From NCBI RefSeq assembly GCF_002812705.1, contig NZ_CP025030.1, positions 1,612,001 through 1,676,000 on the forward strand: a stretch of 64,000 bases of DNA. Reading direction: 5' to 3'. This DNA is from Achromobacter spanius. Its GTDB lineage: Bacteria > Pseudomonadota > Gammaproteobacteria > Burkholderiales > Burkholderiaceae_B. Position numbers and translations under genes: made by a program. The notes beneath the pieces are model-generated. The model saw nothing but the letters and a program-made list of their open reading frames with translations, made no database searches and was not told where the DNA came from. Within the stretch, counting starts at the first letter, position 1, and the number at the start of each line of letters is the position of its first letter. This document shows, piece by piece, positions 58,317 to 64,000 of this stretch.

Positions 58317-58943
58317 TTATACGCCCTTGAACGCCAGGCTGATGGCCAGCCCGATCATGACCACGGCAATCACGCCATCCAGCACGCGCCAGGCCAAGGT
58401 GCTGGAGAAGAACGGCGCGAACAGGCGTGAACCGATGCCCAGCACGGCCAGCCACAACACACTGGCGGTGAAGGCGCCGGCGGCAAACGCCATGCGGGCG
58501 TCGTCGAACCCGTGGGCAAGCGAACCCACCACCACCATGTCCAGCCAGAAATGCGGGTTCAGCAGCGTGAAGCCCAGCGCGCCAAGCATCGCGGCACGGC
58601 GCGAGGGCGCCACGTCCCGCGCGGCGGCCAGGCCGCCCGTTGCCGACAGGGCACGGCGCGCGGATTGAAGCCCGTACCAGGATAGAAAGGCAACGCCGAA
58701 CCACAGCACGGCGGTGGTCAGCCAGGGAAACCAGGTGGTCAAGGCTTGCAAGCCCGACACGCTGGCGAAGATGAACACGGCATCAATCAGCGCGCAGATG
58801 GCGACCACGCTGAGCAGGTGCGCGCGCATCAAGCCCTGACGCAGGATAAAGGCGCTTTGCGCGCCCACGACCGCGAACAGGCCCAGCCCGGTGGCCGTTC
58901 CGCTGGCCCAGGCTGTAAGGAAGAGGGGGGATGTGGCGAACAT
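58317..58943 (-). CDS. LysE/ArgO-family amino acid exporter
   Basis: Inner-membrane exporter of 208 residues with about six segments. The LysE signature FAVVGAQSAFILRQGLMRAH is at residues 23-42 and ALGFTLLNPHFWLDMVVVG near 125. It expels basic amino acids, probably arginine or lysine. It is divergent from a LysR-type regulator of the ArgP/LysG branch, the usual partner. Confidence 0.9.
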   Translation of the reverse strand: MFATSPLFLTAWASGTATGLGLFAVVGAQSAFILRQGLMRAHLLSVVAICALIDAVFIFASVSGLQALTTWFPWLTTAVLWFGVAFLSWYGLQSARRALSATGGLAAARDVAPSRRAAMLGALGFTLLNPHFWLDMVVVGSLAHGFDDARMAFAAGAFTASVLWLAVLGIGSRLFAPFFSSTLAWRVLDGVIAVVMIGLAISLAFKGV

Positions 58944-59124
58944 GATGCAAATACCTGTGACTGCAGCGCCTGTGGCGGCGCTTTGATGTGGGTGCTGAAG
59001 CTGCGGTGCGGCGCCGCGCGTGTCGCGCGGGGGGCATTGCGCAGTTCGGCAATTGCGTATTTTCCCTTGCCGTATTAATGAAATACAGCTAATTTTCCTT
59101 CACTATATTAAGCAGAACTAATCC

Positions 59125-60024
59125 ATGAAAATTGACCACGGCAACCTGCGAGCGCTGGCCGCGGTAGTGCGCGAAGGCAGCTTTGAGCGGGCCGCGCTGT
59201 CCTTGAGCGTGACGCCGTCGGCGGTATCGCAGCGGATCAAGGCGCTGGAAGACCGCATGGGCCGCCTGCTGGTCCAGCGCACGGTACCCGCCGCCGCCAC
59301 GGTCGACGGCCAGGTGCTGGTGCAACTGGCCGAGCAGACGGCGCTGCTGGAGCACGACGCATTGAATCGGCTGGGTGTGTCCGACGACGACGTGCCGCAC
59401 GCCAGCATCCCCATCGCGGTCAATCACGACAGCCTGGAAACCTGGTTTGTCGAAGCCGCGTTGCTGTTTTCAACCCGCACGCGCGCCACCTTGGACATGC
59501 AGTCCGAAGACCAGGACCACACTGCCGCGCTGTTGCGCAACGGCTCGGTGCTGGGCGCGGTGACGACGCTGGCCGATCCGGTCCAGGGGTGCCGGATCCA
59601 TTCGCTGGGCAGCATGCGCTACGTGGCCACCTGCACGCCCGACTTCCACAAGCGCTATTTCGCCCAAGGCGTCAACGCGCAGACGCTGGCGCAGGCGCCG
59701 GTCTTGGTGTTCAACCGCAAGGACGCCTTGCAGGCACGCTTTGCACACAAGATCTCGGACCCGGCGCCCTGGCAGCCACCCGTCTGGTGGGTGCCGTCCA
59801 CGCGCGCTTTCGTGCAAGCCACCCTCGGCGGCCTGGGCTGGACCATGAACCCGCTGCCCTTGGTGCAAGAGCACCTTGATGCGGGTCATCTGATGCTGCT
59901 TCGGGGCCGCGCCTGGGAAGATGTGCCGCTGTATTGGCAACATTGGCGGGTAAACTCCGAGGCGATGGAAGCCTTGACCGATTCGGTTCTGTCGGCCGCC
60001 CGCAGCTTGGTCCGGCGGCGTTAA
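59125..60024 (+). CDS. argP: LysR-family regulator, ArgP/LysG branch
   Basis: A 299-residue LysR regulator with the winged helix at about 4-60 (REGSFERAALSLSVTPSAVS) and an ArgP-like effector domain (LVFNRKDALQARFAHK, WQPPVWWVPSTRAFVQA). ArgP turns on an arginine or lysine exporter when these amino acids are high. No good ribosome site is seen before ATG 59125, which lies in an AT-rich gap between it and the LysE-type gene. Confidence 0.88.
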   Translation: MKIDHGNLRALAAVVREGSFERAALSLSVTPSAVSQRIKALEDRMGRLLVQRTVPAAATVDGQVLVQLAEQTALLEHDALNRLGVSDDDVPHASIPIAVNHDSLETWFVEAALLFSTRTRATLDMQSEDQDHTAALLRNGSVLGAVTTLADPVQGCRIHSLGSMRYVATCTPDFHKRYFAQGVNAQTLAQAPVLVFNRKDALQARFAHKISDPAPWQPPVWWVPSTRAFVQATLGGLGWTMNPLPLVQEHLDAGHLMLLRGRAWEDVPLYWQHWRVNSEAMEALTDSVLSAARSLVRRR

Positions 60025-60043
60025 CCCACTAGGAGACACCCCC

Positions 60044-60541
60044 ATGAACATCCGCAAATTCGCATGCATTGCCGCGCTGAGCCTGTGTACGGCCGGTTCG
60101 GCGTGGGCGAAGGACTATAAGGTTGGCCAGATCGAAATCGACGATGTCTGGGTGCGCGCGTCGGCGCCGGGCCAGTCCAATGGGGCGGGGTATATGGACA
60201 TCGATAACGACGCCAAGACCGAAGACCGCCTGCTGTCGGTGTCGTCCGACGCCGCCGAGCGCGTCGAACTGCACACCGTGCTGACCGAGAACGGCGTGTC
60301 GAAGATGCGCCAGGTGGAAGGCGGCATCGTGGTGCCGGCCGATGCCGAGGTCAAGCTCAGCCCGGGCGGCTATCACGTCATGTTCATCAAGCTGCGCGCG
60401 CCGTTCAAGGATGGCGCCACCGTGCCCGCCACGCTGAAGTTTGAAAAGGCTGGCGAAGTCGCCGTGCAATTCAAGGTCAAGCCGGCGTCGCACAATCCGG
60501 GCATGAGCATGAACCACGATCACGGCGCCATGAAGCACTAA
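60044..60541 (+). CDS. Periplasmic copper chaperone of the PCuAC family
   Basis: A 165-residue secreted protein; the signal peptide covers about residues 1-22 (ending GSAWA). The copper site has His77-x10-Met88 and His111-x-Met113 (GGYHVMFIKL). The extra tail, MSMNHDHGAMKH, adds more Met/His ligands as in PCuAC variants that deliver Cu(I) and Cu(II) to cytochrome oxidase. AGGAGA precedes ATG 60044. It is followed by a terminator, and no Cox genes are next to it. Confidence 0.92.
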   Translation: MNIRKFACIAALSLCTAGSAWAKDYKVGQIEIDDVWVRASAPGQSNGAGYMDIDNDAKTEDRLLSVSSDAAERVELHTVLTENGVSKMRQVEGGIVVPADAEVKLSPGGYHVMFIKLRAPFKDGATVPATLKFEKAGEVAVQFKVKPASHNPGMSMNHDHGAMKH

Positions 60542-60570
60542 GCGTGTGTCATTGACGACGGAATAACAAG

Positions 60571-60602
60571 AATGGCGGCCTGATGGGCCGCCATTTTTTT
60601 TG
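60571..60602 (+). terminator. Intrinsic terminator after the copper chaperone gene
   Basis: AATGGCGGCC (60571-60580) pairs with GGCCGCCATT (60586-60595) around TGATG, followed by eight T. Confidence 0.93.
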
Positions 60603-60636
60603 GGCCGCCACGCTTATGTGACGGCCAGCGCCAGTA

Positions 60637-61983
<1,347 letters not shown>

Positions 61984-62133
61984 GATTTCCTCGGGGGTGC
62001 TACGAATGGGTGCGTTCTGCGCCATTGTGGGGCGCGGATTAATTATTCTGGTGCATAAACAGCACCGTCATGGTGCGCAAGTGTATGGGAAATTTGTTGC
62101 CCTGCGCAAAGGTGCGAGAACGTCTTAGTGCGT

Positions 62134-62159
62134 TGAAAAGAAAGCGTATTTTCTTTTCA
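62134..62159. repeat. AT-rich perfect hairpin
   Basis: TGAAAAGAAA (62134-62143) is perfectly complementary to TTTCTTTTCA (62150-62159) with a six-base loop GCGTAT. It adjoins the segment bounded by AAAATGGGGACGCAT. Confidence 0.75.
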
Positions 62160-62160
62160 T

Positions 62161-62266
62161 AAAATGGGGACGCATGTATAGAGAATTGCGGCCTTGGTGC
62201 GGGAAAATGGCCAGAATTTCAGGGCAGGCGTTGATTTCGCTGGGGATTTTAATGTGTCCCCGTTTT
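62161..62266. mobile_element. Possible miniature inverted-repeat element (106 bp)
   Basis: The ends AAAATGGGGACGCAT (62161-62175) and ATGTGTCCCCGTTTT (62252-62266) are inverted copies with 13 of 15 matches. The interior has no open frame. No clear target-site duplication is visible, so it may be a decayed element or a regulator site. Confidence 0.45.
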
Positions 62267-62462
62267 GTGGCAATTAAGGCGGAGAGCTGGAATCGCCCTT
62301 AGACCCCGCAAACAAAGGGGTTTGCCGCCAAGTCACGGGTTGGTAACCGCCTCACGGATAAGCTATACGTCCCTGATTATTTTTTTGATCGGAACGTGAT
62401 GTCTGGCGCCCGTGGCGCCGGTCGACATCGGCGGACGCGCCGCGCGCGCCCGCTTTCACCTA

Positions 62463-63251
62463 TCAAAGCGTGGTGTCGTAATCGATCGTCAACGGCGCGT
62501 GGTCGGAAAAGCGCTCGTCCTTGTAGATGGCCACGTTGCGCGCGCGGGCGGCAATGCCGGGCGTGGCGATCTGGTAATCGATCCGCCACCCGACGTTCTT
62601 GGCCCAGGCCTGGCCACGGTTGCTCCACCAGGTGTACTGGTCGGGGCGGTCATCGATGGTACGGAACACGTCCACGAAGCCGCGCTTGTCGAAGACATCG
62701 GTTAGCCACGCGCGCTCTTCGGGCAGGAAACCCGAATTCTTCATGTTGCCCTTCCAGTTCTTCAGGTCGATTTCCTTGTGCGCGATGTTCCAGTCGCCGC
62801 AGATGACGAACTCGCGGCCGGTGGTTTTGTGCTCGTGCATCAGGGCGTCGATCCAGGGAGCGAAGCGGTCCAGGAATCGGTACTTGGCCTGTTGGCGTTC
62901 GTCGCCGCTGGAGCCCGAGGGCAGGTAGGCGCTGACCACCGACAGGTTCTTCCAGTCGGCGCGGATGATGCGGCCCTCGGGGTCGAATTCTTCGCAGCCC
63001 AGGCCGATGTTCACGCGCTCGGCGGCGTTGCGCAGGTAGATGCCCACGCCGCTGTAGCCCTTTTTCACCGCGTGGTGGAAGTGGCCGGTATAGCCAGGCG
63101 GATGACGCAGGTCGTCAGTCAGGTCCGACTCGGCGATCTTGATTTCCTGAAGGCAAAGTATGTCCGCCGCATGCTTTTCCATCCAGGGTTGCAGGCCCTT
63201 GCGGAAAGCGGACCGGATGCCGTTGAGATTGATCGACGTGATGCGCAGCAA
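62463..63251 (-). CDS. xth: Exodeoxyribonuclease III
   Basis: AP endonuclease and 3' exonuclease for base excision repair. It has 262 residues. Motifs are LCLQEIKI with the catalytic Glu near 37, GDWNIAHKEIDLKNWK near 152-167 and the catalytic FSDHAPLTIDY at the C-terminus. Divergent from pyrE, an order common in Burkholderiales. It shares the base excision pathway with ung at 39 kb. Confidence 0.96.
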   Translation of the reverse strand: MLRITSINLNGIRSAFRKGLQPWMEKHAADILCLQEIKIAESDLTDDLRHPPGYTGHFHHAVKKGYSGVGIYLRNAAERVNIGLGCEEFDPEGRIIRADWKNLSVVSAYLPSGSSGDERQQAKYRFLDRFAPWIDALMHEHKTTGREFVICGDWNIAHKEIDLKNWKGNMKNSGFLPEERAWLTDVFDKRGFVDVFRTIDDRPDQYTWWSNRGQAWAKNVGWRIDYQIATPGIAARARNVAIYKDERFSDHAPLTIDYDTTL

Positions 63252-63383
63252 AGCGAAACTCCTGTAAAGCGGCCCGGGGGCCGGAACAATGCCAGGAATT
63301 TAACCGACTCGGCGCCGTGGGCAGGGAATAGCCCCGACAACGGATAAAATGCGGGGGTTTGCCATTCACCGGACCCACTCGCA

Positions 63384-64000
63384 TGCCCGCCGCCACTCCT
63401 GCCACCCCGTCTTCCGCCACGCCTCAAGAATTCGTCCGCTTCGCCCTTGATGAAGGCGTGCTGCGCTTTGGCAGCTTCAAGGTCAAATCGGGTCGGATCA
63501 GCCCGTACTTCTTCAATGCCGGCCTGTTCAACAGCGGCCGCGCGGTCGGCAAGCTGGCGCAGTTCTATGCCCAGGCGTTGCTGGATTCCGGCGTGCAGTT
63601 CGACATGCTGTTCGGCCCGGCGTACAAGGGAATTCCGCTGGCAACCGCAACGGCGGTGGCGCTGGCAGGGCACCCGGCGATGGGCGGCCGCAACGACGTG
63701 CCGTTCGCCTACAACCGCAAGGAAGCCAAGGACCACGGCGAAGGCGGCACCCTGGTCGGCGCGCCGCTCAAGGGCAAGGTCGTCATCATCGACGACGTGA
63801 TCACGGCGGGCACGTCAGTGCGCGAATCGGTGGAAATCATCCGCAACGCGGGCGCCGAACCGGCCGCCGTGCTGATCGCCCTGGACCGCATGGAACGCGC
63901 CGGCCCGGATGACGCGCTGTCCCCCCATTCCGCCGTGCAGGACGTGGCCAAGACGTACGGCATTCCGGTGGTGGCGATTGCATCGCTGTCGGACATCATG
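63384..64000 (+). CDS. pyrE: Orotate phosphoribosyltransferase, partial
   Basis: Makes orotidine monophosphate from orotate and PRPP in pyrimidine synthesis. The first 205 residues are visible and the gene runs off the right edge; full-length enzymes are about 210-225. The N-terminal [21 protein letters not shown] and the PRPP loop [13 protein letters not shown] near 133-145 are diagnostic. An Ala/Thr/Pro tail of about 14 residues precedes the core. The start is ATG 63384. Confidence 0.94.

Larger units (their letters stand above)
61984..62462. other. 479-bp intergenic region with two inverted-repeat structures
   Basis: It contains the gdhA promoter (left), an AT-rich hairpin and a 106-bp repeat-bounded segment at the middle, and unexplained sequence to the right with GCAAAC/GTTTGC near 62308-62325. 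No coding sequence is convincing. Both genes point away or along the minus strand (xth ends at the right side). Confidence 0.6.

Overview
The window is a 64 kb stretch of GC-rich chromosome from a betaproteobacterium. It fits Burkholderiales, family Alcaligenaceae, most likely Achromobacter or a close relative of Bordetella. The evidence is the lipid A acyltransferase-metK pair, an S-adenosylhomocysteine riboswitch in front of ahcY-metF, two periplasmic 'Bug' receptors, two complete branched-chain-type ABC importers and the high GC of coding DNA. Assignment is by gene content only. I saw no phage, complete insertion sequence, CRISPR array, rRNA or tRNA.

Layout. 0-2 kb: lipid A acyltransferase (cut by the left edge) divergent from metK, whose leader folds like a SAM-II riboswitch. 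2.4-6.6 kb: an amidase with an odd low-complexity insert, an MHS-type major facilitator whose stop codon lies in a 12-nt tandem array, and a double Lrp/AsnC regulator. 6.7-14 kb: an ABC importer in which permease and both ATPases are one 830-residue protein, divergent from a deacetylase, GntR regulator and flavin reductase. 14-16 kb: a hipBA toxin-antitoxin pair with operator palindromes. 15.8-20.9 kb: LysR regulator divergent from a Bug receptor, an isopropylmalate-dehydratase-like pair and a haloacetate-dehalogenase-type hydrolase. 21-25.5 kb: DUF1289 protein, glycosyltransferase, then SAH riboswitch, ahcY, a small membrane protein and metF. 25.5-31 kb: a Bug receptor, then a four-gene operon of circularly permuted ATP-grasp, alpha-E protein, transglutaminase-like protein and Anbu proteasome-like peptidase. 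31-41 kb: housekeeping genes (5-formyl-THF cyclo-ligase, lytic transglycosylase, cca, MidA-like methyltransferase, rhlE, ung, nhaA). 41-48 kb: an unknown protein coupled to a glycosyltransferase, HIT, GNAT and PPK2-type genes, and a persulfide-response module (metallo-hydrolase, BigR-like ArsR, two YeeE/YedE proteins). 47.5-57 kb: a second ABC importer between two acyl-CoA-ligase-type enzymes, with a Crp/Fnr regulator. 57-64 kb: ohrR-ohr, a LysE/ArgP exporter-regulator pair, a copper chaperone, gdhA, xth and the start of pyrE.

How it works together. The methyl cycle is represented twice, each time with its own predicted RNA sensor: metK under a SAM-binding fold and ahcY-metF under an SAH-binding fold. 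Much of the rest is nutrient capture (ABC, Bug and MFS systems, each next to a regulator) and stress defence (organic peroxide, persulfide, copper). The least understood unit is the ATP-grasp/alpha-E/transglutaminase/Anbu operon, which looks like a peptide-ligation and proteolysis system of unknown substrate. Small palindromic repeats sit in two of the convergent gene junctions, and one supplies the amidase stop codon.
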